A stretch of 14,854 nt of DNA, from assembly GCA_030150085.1 (NCBI GenBank), contig JASLGJ010000573.1, positions 1 through 14,854 of the forward strand, written 5' to 3'. Under the pieces are notes generated by a model. That model searched no databases. It worked only from the letters and a program-made list of their open reading frames with translations, and was not told where the DNA came from. Shown one piece after another: positions 1 to 6,379 of this stretch (position 1 is the stretch's first letter; each line of letters starts with the position of its first letter). Origin of the DNA: Candidatus Elarobacter sp. GTDB lineage: Bacteria > Vulcanimicrobiota > Vulcanimicrobiia > Vulcanimicrobiales > Vulcanimicrobiaceae. The position numbers and the translations under genes are program-made.

Positions 1-1
1 C

Positions 2-652
2 GGCGCGGCGCGCGAGCCGCTCGCCATCGTGCGCCGCGCGATCGTTCCGCCCGACGTCGTCGGGCGCGCGCTGCCGGACGGGATCGGCTACCTGCGGGTG
101 CGCTCGTTCGGCGCGCAGTCCGCGCAGCAGCTCGACGCGGCGCTGGCGCGCCTGCGCGGCGCGCGCGGCTACGTCCTCGACCTGCGCGGCAACGGCGGCG
201 GCTACCGCGACGACGCGATCGCGATCGCCTCGCACTTCGTGCGCGGCACGGTGGTGACGACGCGCGAGCGCGGCGCCGCGCCGCAGACCTTCGCCGCCAA
301 AGCCGGCGTCGTGCCGCTGGGGGCGCCGCTGGCGGTGCTGGTCGACGGCGACACCGCGTCCGCGTCGGAGATCGTGGCGGGGGCGATCCAGGACGGCAAG
401 ACCGGCACCGTGATCGGCACCCGCACCTTCGGCAAGGGCCTGGTGCAGGAAGTCTTTCCGCTCCCCAGCGGGGCGGCGATCAAGCTCACCACCGCGCGCT
501 ACCTGACCCCGGCCGGGCGCGACATCGACCGGGTCGGCATCGCGCCCGACGTGGTCGTCGCGCAGCCCGCCGGCGCGCACCCCGGCGAACCCGGCCGCGA
601 CCCGCAGCTCGACCGCGCGCTGGAGCTGCTCGGCCGGCCGGCCAGCGGCTGA
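2..652 (+). CDS. S41 family carboxy-terminal processing protease, 3' part (5' end outside window)
   Basis: C-terminal processing proteases (Tsp/CtpA, MEROPS S41) cut periplasmic or exported proteins using a Ser-Lys dyad. The reading frame is open from base 2, so the true start lies before the window; the GTG at 29 is internal. The visible residues correspond to the end of a PDZ domain followed by the protease core. Numbering from that GTG codon, DLRGNGGG is at 51-58, TASASEI at 109-115 and FGKGLVQ at 134-140. The likely nucleophile is Ser111 (bases 359-361) and the base Lys136 (434-436). Their 25-residue spacing equals that of Ser430/Lys455 in E. coli Tsp. The core ends with the usual YLTPAGRDIDRVGIAPDV segment. 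Signal peptide and PDZ start are not visible. The next gene begins 35 bases downstream on the same strand. The family assignment is secure; the substrate is unknown. Confidence 0.93.
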   Translation, partial: GAAREPLAIVRRAIVPPDVVGRALPDGIGYLRVRSFGAQSAQQLDAALARLRGARGYVLDLRGNGGGYRDDAIAIASHFVRGTVVTTRERGAAPQTFAAKAGVVPLGAPLAVLVDGDTASASEIVAGAIQDGKTGTVIGTRTFGKGLVQEVFPLPSGAAIKLTTARYLTPAGRDIDRVGIAPDVVVAQPAGAHPGEPGRDPQLDRALELLGRPASG

Positions 653-687
653 GCAAGACTCCCGCGCCGCGCACCTAACCGTACCGC

Positions 688-2358
688 GTGCGCCGCGTTC
701 TTCTCCTCGCCGCCGCGCTGGTCGGCGGCCTGCTCTCGCTCGCGGGCTGCTCGCGCGCCGCCCGAGACGGGCCGGGCGAGGCCGGCGAGCCGGGCGTGCT
801 GCGTCTGGTCGCGCCGACCGACTTCCCGGGCTGGAACAACCTCGTGCTCGACAACGCCGAGGTGGCGCTGTTCTCCGAGCTGGTGCACGGCTATCTGCTG
901 CGCGCCGACGGCGCGGGGCGGCTGGTGCCCGATCTCGCCACCGCGGTGCCGACGCTGGCCAACGGCGGCATCTCGCCCGACGGGCGAACCGTCACCTACC
1001 ACCTGCGGCGCAACGCGCGCTGGCACGACGGCGCGCCGTTCGACGCGCGCGACGTGGTGTTCTCGTTCGGCGCCGCGCGCAACCCGAACAACGCGGTGCC
1101 CGACCGCACCGGCTTCGACCACGTCGCGGCGGTGCGCGCGCTCGACCCCTACACCGTGCGGGTGCGCTTGACGCGCCCCTTCGCGCCCTTCGTGGCCTCG
1201 GCGTTCACGCTGGCGGCGAACGATCCGTACCCGATCCTGCCGGCCCACCTGCTGGCCGGCAAGCACGACCTCAACCACGACCCCTACAACGCCGCGCCGG
1301 TCGGGCTGGGACCGTACAAGCTCGCGCGCTGGGAGCGCGCGTCGCGCGTCGTGCTCGCCGCCGACCCGCACTATTTCCGCGGCGCGCCGGCCATCCCGCG
1401 CATCGAGATCGCGATCGTGCCCGATCCCAACACCATCGCCACGCTCTGGCAGGCCGGCAAGCTCGACCTGGTGATCGGGCGGGTGCAGACCGGGCGGACG
1501 TTCCTCGACCGGCTGCGCGCGGTGAAGGACGCGCGCATCGTGCTCCAGCCGCACTACGAGTTCGACTTCCTCGACCTGAACCAGAGCCGCCCGCCGCTGG
1601 ACGACGTGCGGGTGCGGCGCGCGGTCGCGCAGGCGCTCGACCGCGGGCGGATCATGCGCGACCTCGACGGCGAGCTGTGGGTGCCGGGCGAGAGCGACCG
1701 CCTCCCGGGCCAGTTCGCCTACGATCCCGCGCTGGCGCAGCCGCGCTACGATCCCGCCGCCGCGGCGCGCGGGCTGGAGGCCGCGGGCTGGCGCTTGCAG
1801 CCCGACGGCAGCCGGCGCAAGAACGGGCGCGTCCTGAGCTTCGACTTCGTGGCGACGAGCGAATCGCCGACGACCGCGCGCTTCGCGATCCTGGCCCAGC
1901 AGGACTTGGCCCGGGTCGGCGTGCGCAGCGAGGTCAAGGCCTACGCCTACAACCAGATCTGGGCCAGCGCCGCCGAGCACGGCATCTTCCAGACCGGCCG
2001 CTTCGACCTGACCTACACCGGCTGGCAGCCCAACGCGGTCAACGACCACTCCTACCTGTTCCGCTGCGACACCCGGCCGCCCGGGGGCGACAACCTGGCC
2101 CGCATCTGCGACCCCGTCATCGAGCGCGCCGCGCGCGAAGAGCTCGACACCGCCGACCCGGCGCGCGAGGCGGCCGGCGACCGGGCCCTGACCCGGCGCC
2201 TGGTCGAGCGGACGGACGTGCTGTTCCTGGGCTTCAACCGCGAGGCGGTCGCGGTCCGCACCGGGCTCGAAGGGCTGGAGCCCTCGGTGCTGGGCGAGCA
2301 CTACTGGAACGCCTGGGCCTGGCGCTTGCGCCGCCCGCGCTCCCTGCACCCGGAGTAG
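688..2358 (+). CDS. Peptide/nickel-type ABC transporter substrate-binding lipoprotein (SBP family 5)
   Basis: This 556-residue protein looks like a family-5 (DppA/OppA type) extracytoplasmic solute-binding protein, which delivers oligopeptides, nickel or similar ligands to an ABC permease. The N-terminus is a lipoprotein signal with a hydrophobic stretch at about residues 4-18 and lipobox LAGC, Cys21 being the predicted lipidation site. Family features are the early block with SPDGRTVTYHLRRNARWHDG followed by PFDARDVVFSF, the GLGPYKLARWE segment near residue 210, and a terminal YWNAWAWRL. The length is normal for the family. The start is GTG at 688; I see no good Shine-Dalgarno sequence, but this start gives an intact lipoprotein signal. 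No permease or ATPase gene follows. kynA begins 28 bases downstream, so this is an orphan binding protein in what appears to be a tryptophan-catabolism operon. The ligand cannot be deduced; a link to tryptophan or peptides is inference only. Confidence 0.9.
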   Translation: MRRVLLLAAALVGGLLSLAGCSRAARDGPGEAGEPGVLRLVAPTDFPGWNNLVLDNAEVALFSELVHGYLLRADGAGRLVPDLATAVPTLANGGISPDGRTVTYHLRRNARWHDGAPFDARDVVFSFGAARNPNNAVPDRTGFDHVAAVRALDPYTVRVRLTRPFAPFVASAFTLAANDPYPILPAHLLAGKHDLNHDPYNAAPVGLGPYKLARWERASRVVLAADPHYFRGAPAIPRIEIAIVPDPNTIATLWQAGKLDLVIGRVQTGRTFLDRLRAVKDARIVLQPHYEFDFLDLNQSRPPLDDVRVRRAVAQALDRGRIMRDLDGELWVPGESDRLPGQFAYDPALAQPRYDPAAAARGLEAAGWRLQPDGSRRKNGRVLSFDFVATSESPTTARFAILAQQDLARVGVRSEVKAYAYNQIWASAAEHGIFQTGRFDLTYTGWQPNAVNDHSYLFRCDTRPPGGDNLARICDPVIERAAREELDTADPAREAAGDRALTRRLVERTDVLFLGFNREAVAVRTGLEGLEPSVLGEHYWNAWAWRLRRPRSLHPE

Positions 2359-2374
2359 CCGTGCGGCGGAGCGC

Positions 2375-2379
2375 GAAGG
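2375..2379 (+). promoter_or_regulatory. Shine-Dalgarno GAAGG deciding the kynA start
   Basis: GAAGG lies 7 bases before the ATG at 2387. It favours that ATG over the in-frame TTG at 2381, which would sit only one base from the motif. Confidence 0.6.
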
Positions 2380-2386
2380 CTTGCGC

Positions 2387-3169
2387 ATGCCTTCCGCCTC
2401 GCTGACCTACGGCTCGTACCTGCACGTCCCGGAGCTGCTCGAGCTGCAGCGGCCGGTGAGCGAGCCGGCCCACCACGACGAGCTGCTCTTCATCCTGATC
2501 CACCAAGTCTACGAGCTGTGGTTCAAGCAGATGCTGCACGAGCTCGACGCGGCGGTGCGCTTCTTCGATGCGGACGACCTGCTGCGGGTGGGCAAGGCCT
2601 TCCGCCGCATCCACGCCATCCAGCGCGTGCTCGAGCAGCAGGTCGACGTGCTCGAGACGATGACCCCGCAGGACTTCAACGCCTTCCGCGACGAGCTCAA
2701 CCCGGCCAGCGGCTTTCAGTCGACGCAGTTCCGCGAGATCGAGTTCCGCTGCGGGCTGCGCATGGGCGAGGGGGCGCTGCGCCACCTCGACCCGACCGCG
2801 CCCGAGCGCGAGCGACTGGAGCGGCGCCTGCGCGAGCCGACCTTGTACGACGCGCTCAAGGGCTACCTGACCCGGCACGGCTTCGCCGCGGGCGATCACG
2901 ACGCGCTGCTCGCCACGTTCAAGACGGTGTACCAGAACGAGGCCGCGCACTACGCGCTGTACCTGACGCTCGAGGACCTGATCGAGTTCGACGAGCGGGT
3001 GCTGCTGTGGCGCGGCCGGCACGTGCGGATGGTGGAGCGGATGATCGGCGCCAAGCCGGGGACGGGCGGGTCGCTGGGGGCCAAGTACCTCGAGACGACC
3101 CTGCAGCGGCGCTTCTTCCCCGAGCTGTGGGAGGTGCGCACGGTGCTCGGCGGAAGCTCGACGGCGTGA
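2387..3169 (+). CDS. kynA: Tryptophan 2,3-dioxygenase
   Basis: Heme enzyme that opens the indole ring of L-tryptophan with O2 to give N-formylkynurenine, the first step of the kynurenine pathway; cytosolic. The 260 residues carry the family hallmarks. HDELLFILIHQVYELWFKQ at about 30-48 contains the active-site pair Phe35/His39 (Phe72/His76 in human TDO). FRDELNPASGFQS at 100-112 has Phe97/Arg101 in the positions of human Phe140/Arg144. RHVRMVERMIG at 211-221 supplies the proximal heme ligand His212, and GTGGS at 225-229 is the substrate-binding loop with Thr226. The protein is slightly shorter than the 279-300 typical of bacterial homologues, mainly at the N-terminus. The start is ATG 2387 with GAAGG seven bases upstream. 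The stop overlaps the next start as GTGA (3166-3169), which implies translational coupling to the kynureninase-like gene. No kynurenine formamidase gene is visible nearby. Confidence 0.95.
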   Translation: MPSASLTYGSYLHVPELLELQRPVSEPAHHDELLFILIHQVYELWFKQMLHELDAAVRFFDADDLLRVGKAFRRIHAIQRVLEQQVDVLETMTPQDFNAFRDELNPASGFQSTQFREIEFRCGLRMGEGALRHLDPTAPERERLERRLREPTLYDALKGYLTRHGFAAGDHDALLATFKTVYQNEAAHYALYLTLEDLIEFDERVLLWRGRHVRMVERMIGAKPGTGGSLGAKYLETTLQRRFFPELWEVRTVLGGSSTA

Positions 3170-4320
3170 TCGAGGCCACCACCACGGCCCGGGCGCGCGA
3201 GCGCATGGCGGGCATCGACGTCAACACCTGGCTCGTGAGCCACTCGATGGGCCCCCCGCCCAAGGCGGCGCGCGAGGCCCTGGTGCGCTACCACGAGCAG
3301 TGGGCCGACGCGGGCCCCGAGGCCTGGCCGGGCTGGCTGGACGAGGCGCGCGGCATCGCCGACGGCCTGGCCGCGCTGATCGGCGGGCCGGCCGGGTCGG
3401 TCAACCTCGCGCCCAACGTCAGCACCCTGCAGGCCGCGCTGGCCTCGTCGCTGGACTTCCGCGCCGGCGAGCGCAACGAGGTGGTGTACGAGGCGCTCCA
3501 GTTCCCCTCGCTGGCCTACGTCTGGACGGCCTGGGAGCGGGCCGGGGCCAAGACCGTGCGTATTCCCACCGACGACGGCAAGACGATCCCGACCGACCGC
3601 ATCTGCTCGGCGATCACGGAGCGGACGGCGGTGGTGGTGCTCTCGCACGCCTACTTCCAGAGCAGCGTCATCATCGACGTCCCGGCCATCGTGAAGCGGG
3701 CGCGCGAGGTCGGCGCGCTGGTCGTGCTCGACGTCTACCAGACCGCGGGAGCCTACCCGTTCAGCGTGACCGAGCTCGACGTCGACGTCGCGGTCGGCGG
3801 CTCGCACAAGTGGCTGTGCGGCGGCTCGGGCTGCGGCTACATCTACGTCCGGCCCGACCTGCGCGACCGCTTCGCGCCGATGATCACCGGCTGGTTCGCC
3901 CACCGCGACCCGTTCGCGTTCGACCCGCCCTCGATCGACTACGCCAAGGACCAGTTCCGCTGGGCGACCGGCACCCCGACCATTCCCGGCTACCTGGTCG
4001 CGCGGGCCGGGCACGACCTGATCCGCGAGCTGGGCGTGCCCTCGATCCGCGAGCACAACGTGCGCCTGACCACCCGCCTGACCGAGGCCGCGCTCGAGCG
4101 CGGCTGAACGGTCAACACGCCGCGCGAGGCGGCCAAGCGCACCGGCTGGGTCGGGATCGACGTGCCCGAGGCCGAGCGGGTGCAGCACGACCTGCTCGAG
4201 CACCGCATCATCGTCGACCACCGCCCCGGCTGCGGGCTGCGGGTCAGCGCCCACTTCTACACCACCGACGAAGAGATCGAGCGCTTCCTGCGGGTGATGG
4301 ACGGCCTCGTTAGACGGTAG
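3166..4320 (+). pseudogene. kynU: Kynureninase-like class V PLP enzyme, interrupted by one in-frame TGA at 4105-4107
   Basis: Fold-type I, class V PLP enzyme. Its coupling to kynA suggests kynureninase, which cleaves kynurenine to anthranilate and alanine. The GTG start overlaps the kynA stop (GTGA) and has GGAAG nine bases upstream. Before the stop there are 313 codons: a substrate-end motif SHSMGPPP (25-32), the cofactor phosphate region NVSTLQA (84-90), Asp189 with Gln192 in LDVYQTAG, and the Schiff-base Lys215 in GGSHKWLCGG. TGA occurs at 4105-4107, yet the same frame stays open to TAG at 4318-4320. The next 70 codons read as the missing small domain, including RTGWVGIDVPEAE and GLRVSAHFYTTDEEI, where the conserved Arg usually binds the substrate carboxylate. 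A single G-to-A change of TGG would explain it. The result may be a recent pseudogene, a base-call error or readthrough. TGA ends neighbouring genes, so code reassignment is unlikely. Another class V activity is possible. Confidence 0.82.
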
Positions 4321-4340
4321 AGCGACCCTTTTGGTTCCTT

Positions 4341-4381
4341 GAGAGCCTGGGAATTGACTGAGCGTCAGTCCCCAAGCTCTC
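4341..4381. promoter_or_regulatory. Large imperfect hairpin / inverted repeat between kynU and the secreted-protein pair
   Basis: GAGAGCCTGGG (4341-4351) pairs with CCCAAGCTCTC (4371-4381) with one C/A mismatch. Inside, GACTGA (4356-4361) pairs with TCAGTC (4365-4370) around a GCG loop, leaving AATT (4352-4355) bulged. That gives about 16 base pairs. No T-run follows on either strand, so it is not a textbook intrinsic terminator. It ends two bases before the GGAG of the next gene, so it could be a 5' UTR structure limiting translation, a terminator of another kind, or a palindromic operator: the inner part reads as a TTGACTGA half-site with its mirror. The segment is visibly less GC-rich than the surrounding genes, which supports a regulatory role. 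Confidence 0.55.
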
Positions 4382-4383
4382 AT

Positions 4384-4387
4384 GGAG
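4384..4387 (+). promoter_or_regulatory. Shine-Dalgarno GGAG deciding the start of the first secreted paralogue
   Basis: GGAG lies nine bases before the ATG at 4397. It argues against the in-frame ATG at 4382, whose first codons would contain this motif and whose upstream sequence is the hairpin. Confidence 0.55.
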
Positions 4388-4396
4388 TTCTCATTC

Positions 4397-5212
4397 ATGC
4401 CTCAATCCAGCCGACTGATGATGCTCGCGGCGGCCGCCCTGGCGCTCGCCCCGGCGGGCTCCTTCGCGCAGAGCGCGGCCCCCCAAGCCGCCTCGCCCGC
4501 GCCCGCCGCTTCGAGCGAACCCTCGGGCATGTCGTCGCCGGTCGCCGCGCCCGTCCCGACCCCCGGCGGCACCATCGGCACCTCGCCCGCTCCCGCCGCG
4601 TCCCCGACCTCGTCGGGCTCGGGTTCGAGCACCGGCTCGGGTTCGAGCACCGGCTCGGGCTCGAACACCGGCTCGGGCTCGAACACCGGCTCGGGCGCCT
4701 CGCACGGCAACGGCGGGCCGAACGGCGCGAACAACGGCAACCACTACGGCCAGATCAAGCAGATCGCGAAAGGCACGCTGAGCCTCTCGCAGGTCACCTA
4801 CGCCGTGACGCACCCGGTGCAAGAAGCCAAGCAGCTCAAGTCGATGAAGACCGTCGACTTCAGCAAGCTGCGCGTCTACAAGCTGCCCTCGTCGCTCAAG
4901 GGCGCGCTCAAGCTGAGCGACGCGCAGACCCAGGCCGTCTCGCTGGCGGTGCTCGGGACGGGCGTGCAGATCGCCCAGACGACCGGCCTGCCGACCACCA
5001 ACGGCAACAACTCGCCCATCCAGTACCTGCGTGACGTGCTGGCCAACATCAACGTCAGCAACGCGCTCAACAACCTCAACGTGCTCAACGGCTCGAACGT
5101 GAACGTCAACGTGGCGCTCTCGAACGTGCTCAACAACAACAAGATCTCCATCGGCCAGGTCGTGGGGCTCTACATCGGCGGTGGCGGCATCATCACCACC
5201 ATCACCAAGTGA
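4397..5212 (+). CDS. Secreted protein with Ser/Gly repeat linker and Asn/Val-rich C-terminal block (paralogue A)
   Basis: I do not recognise the family. The 271-residue product begins with a Sec signal peptide whose hydrophobic core is at about residues 7-20, with probable cleavage after SFA (residue 24). Residues 25-116 form a low-complexity Ala/Pro/Ser linker that becomes four SGSSTG/SGSNTG hexapeptides. Residues 118-180 are a helical-looking, lysine-containing segment with THPVQEAK and KLRVYKLPSSLK. The final 70 residues are rich in Asn and Val (NINVSNALNNLNVLN, SNVNVNVAL) and end in GIITTITK. The paralogue starting at 5221 keeps the same order and matches 52 of these last 70 residues. The alternating Asn/hydrophobic pattern suggests a beta-solenoid or amyloid-like secreted structure, which is inference. 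There is no membrane anchor, LPXTG motif or lipobox. The start is ATG 4397 with GGAG nine bases upstream; an in-frame ATG at 4382 is less likely. Confidence 0.85.
   Translation: MPQSSRLMMLAAAALALAPAGSFAQSAAPQAASPAPAASSEPSGMSSPVAAPVPTPGGTIGTSPAPAASPTSSGSGSSTGSGSSTGSGSNTGSGSNTGSGASHGNGGPNGANNGNHYGQIKQIAKGTLSLSQVTYAVTHPVQEAKQLKSMKTVDFSKLRVYKLPSSLKGALKLSDAQTQAVSLAVLGTGVQIAQTTGLPTTNGNNSPIQYLRDVLANINVSNALNNLNVLNGSNVNVNVALSNVLNNNKISIGQVVGLYIGGGGIITTITK
4616..4687 (+). repeat. 18-bp tandem repeat, four full copies, in-frame
   Basis: Four consecutive 18-base units begin at 4616, 4634, 4652 and 4670, with consensus GGCTCGGG(T/C)TCGA(G/A)CACC. A partial fifth copy (GGCTCGGGC) covers 4688-4696. The first two units are identical to each other and so are the last two, differing between pairs only at two positions (T/C and G/A). 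This pattern suggests stepwise duplication. Each unit encodes a Gly-Ser-Thr/Asn hexapeptide, so copy-number change would alter linker length without breaking the frame. Confidence 0.92.
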
Positions 5213-5220
5213 GGACCGCG

Positions 5221-5973
5221 ATGAAGTACGAAGCTCTTCTGCTGGCCGCCGCCCTGGGCGCGGCGCCGCTCGCCGCCGGCGCGCAGAGCGCCTCGCCCGC
5301 GCCCGAGCCCTCGACCGTGTCGGCCCCCTCGGCGACGCCGATGAACTCGCCCCTGCCGGCCCCCTCGGGCGGTACCGCCCCCAGCGGTGGCAGCATGAGC
5401 GGCACCCCGGTCACGCCCAAGCCCGAGACGTCCGGCGCGCCGAGCGGCAACACGTCGAGCGGCGCGGGCGAGGTGCACCGCGGCGTCGGCAGCGGCACGA
5501 GCACCGGCAACCGCGGCAAGGCCCTGGGCAAGATCAAGCAGCTCAAGAGCGGCTCGCTGGCGCTCACCGACCTGCGCTACGCGCTGACCCACCCGCTGCA
5601 GGAAGCCAACAAGGTGCGCTCGATGAAGAGCGTCAGCTTCGACAAGCTGCGCGTCTACCGGCTCTCCTCGAGCCTCAAGACCATGCTCAAGGTCGGCGCG
5701 CTCGACCGCGACACCGCGATCCTGGCCGAGCTCAGCCCGGCCTACGAGGTGGCGCAGACCAACGGCAGCAACTCGCCCATCGCGTACCTGCAGTACGTGC
5801 TGGCCAACATCAACGTCAGCAACGCGCTCAACAACGTCAGCGTGCTCAACAACTCCAACGTCAACGTCGGGGTGACGCTGCAGGACGTGCTCAACGACAA
5901 CAAGATCTCGATCGGCCAGGTGGCCGGAATCTTCGTCAACGGCTTGGGGATCATCACCACGATCACCAAGTAG
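5221..5973 (+). CDS. Secreted protein with Asn/Val-rich C-terminal block (paralogue B)
   Basis: Unrecognised family; tandem paralogue of the preceding gene, eight bases downstream. The 250-residue product has a signal peptide (hydrophobic core at about residues 5-19, predicted cut after AAGA, residue 21). A Pro/Ser/Gly/Thr linker follows to about residue 100, without the 18-bp repeat of paralogue A. The middle region contains KIKQLKSGSLALTDLRYALTH with PLQEA and KLRVYRLSSSLK, matching KQIAKGTLSLSQVTYAVTH and KLRVYKLPSSLK in A. The last 70 residues (181-250) are the conserved block with LANINVSNALNN, NKISIGQV and GIITTITK, 52 of 70 identical to A. No cysteines are visible in the mature part. 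The ATG at 5221 is preceded by GAGGA (5211-5215) that overlaps the stop of paralogue A, so the two are probably co-translated. An in-frame GTG at 5209 is less likely. The two products may be co-polymerising or redundant. Confidence 0.85.
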   Translation: MKYEALLLAAALGAAPLAAGAQSASPAPEPSTVSAPSATPMNSPLPAPSGGTAPSGGSMSGTPVTPKPETSGAPSGNTSSGAGEVHRGVGSGTSTGNRGKALGKIKQLKSGSLALTDLRYALTHPLQEANKVRSMKSVSFDKLRVYRLSSSLKTMLKVGALDRDTAILAELSPAYEVAQTNGSNSPIAYLQYVLANINVSNALNNVSVLNNSNVNVGVTLQDVLNDNKISIGQVAGIFVNGLGIITTITK

Positions 5974-5997
5974 CGCGAGCTCTCGCTTCGGAAGCCG

Positions 5998-6375
5998 TCA
6001 CTCCGCGCGGTCGGAGAGGCGTTTGCTGAGCAGGCGCTGGGCGGCGTGGAGGGTCGCGAACCGTTCCGCGGCGCGGGCGTAGATCGCTTCGGTGATCGCG
6101 TCCAGCGCCTCGGGCGGGATCTCGGGCGCGTGCTGCGCCACGACGACCGGGATCGCGTCCCGGATCGCGCGCAGCGCGTCGTCGGTCGTCTCGAGCAGTT
6201 GCGCCGAGAGATCGTCGAGCGCGCCCGAGAGGCGCGCCGCGAGGGCCTGGCCCAGCTCGCGCGTGGTGCGCGCGAAGACCTCGGGCAGGCCGTCGATCTG
6301 GGCCTGGAGCTGTTCGAGCGCCGCGCGCGAGACGACCACCATCTCGTCGCCGGGCGGTCCGCCGTTGGATTCCAT
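5998..6375 (-). CDS. Small helical protein of unknown function downstream of the phosphatase gene
   Basis: The 125-residue product is not recognised. After a short Gly/Pro/acidic leader it is almost entirely Ala/Leu/Glu/Arg-rich. Heptad-like stretches such as ALEQLQAQIDGLPEVFARTT and LSAQLLETTDDALRAIRDA indicate amphipathic helices, possibly a coiled coil or helical bundle. No signal peptide or transmembrane segment is seen, so it should be cytosolic. Its ATG (6373-6375) lies four bases after the TGA of the inositol-monophosphatase gene, and GAAGGG within the end of that gene is about eight bases upstream. The two are therefore very likely in one operon. It ends 24 bases from the convergent secreted paralogue B, with no convincing terminator between them. 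Coding is supported by operon spacing and a sensible start rather than by homology. Confidence 0.65.
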   Translation of the reverse strand: MESNGGPPGDEMVVVSRAALEQLQAQIDGLPEVFARTTRELGQALAARLSGALDDLSAQLLETTDDALRAIRDAIPVVVAQHAPEIPPEALDAITEAIYARAAERFATLHAAQRLLSKRLSDRAE

Positions 6376-6379
6376 GACC

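Noticed and set aside
499..2388. A 629-codon minus-strand open frame opposite the solute-binding protein
   Set aside because: Low-information Arg/Ala/Gly/Val composition and no recognisable motif, while the plus strand carries a lipobox and family-5 motifs.
2381..2389. TTG at 2381 as the kynA start
   Set aside because: The ATG two codons later has the better-spaced ribosome site and adds no lost homology.
4105..4133. Selenocysteine insertion at the kynU TGA, with a possible hairpin GCCGC/GCGGC at 4119-4133
   Set aside because: A five-pair stem with a GCGAG loop lacks the features of bacterial SECIS elements, short GC stems are frequent here, and kynureninases are not known selenoproteins. 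Loss of a Trp codon or a base-call error is simpler.
3166..4320. TGA reassigned to a sense codon in this organism
   Set aside because: TGA ends the S41 protease, kynA, secreted paralogue A, the phosphatase and several minus-strand genes exactly where proteins should end.
4382..4384. ATG at 4382 as the start of secreted paralogue A
   Set aside because: It abuts the hairpin and would place the only good ribosome site inside the coding sequence. ATG 4397 gives a cleaner signal peptide.
2950..4398. A 482-codon minus-strand open frame opposite kynA/kynU
   Set aside because: Shadow composition. The plus-strand genes have clear catalytic motifs and coupled starts.
5221..5973. Curli-type amyloid assignment for the Asn-rich paralogues
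   Set aside because: The curlin S-x5-Q-x-G-x2-N-x-A-x3-Q repeat is absent and no csgG/csgE/csgF-like gene is nearby.
5974..5997. Bidirectional terminator between secreted paralogue B and the small helical gene
   Set aside because: The inverted repeats in this 24-base gap (around GCGAGCTCTCGC and GCTTCGGAAGC) have stems of only a few pairs or impossibly small loops, and no T-run is present.
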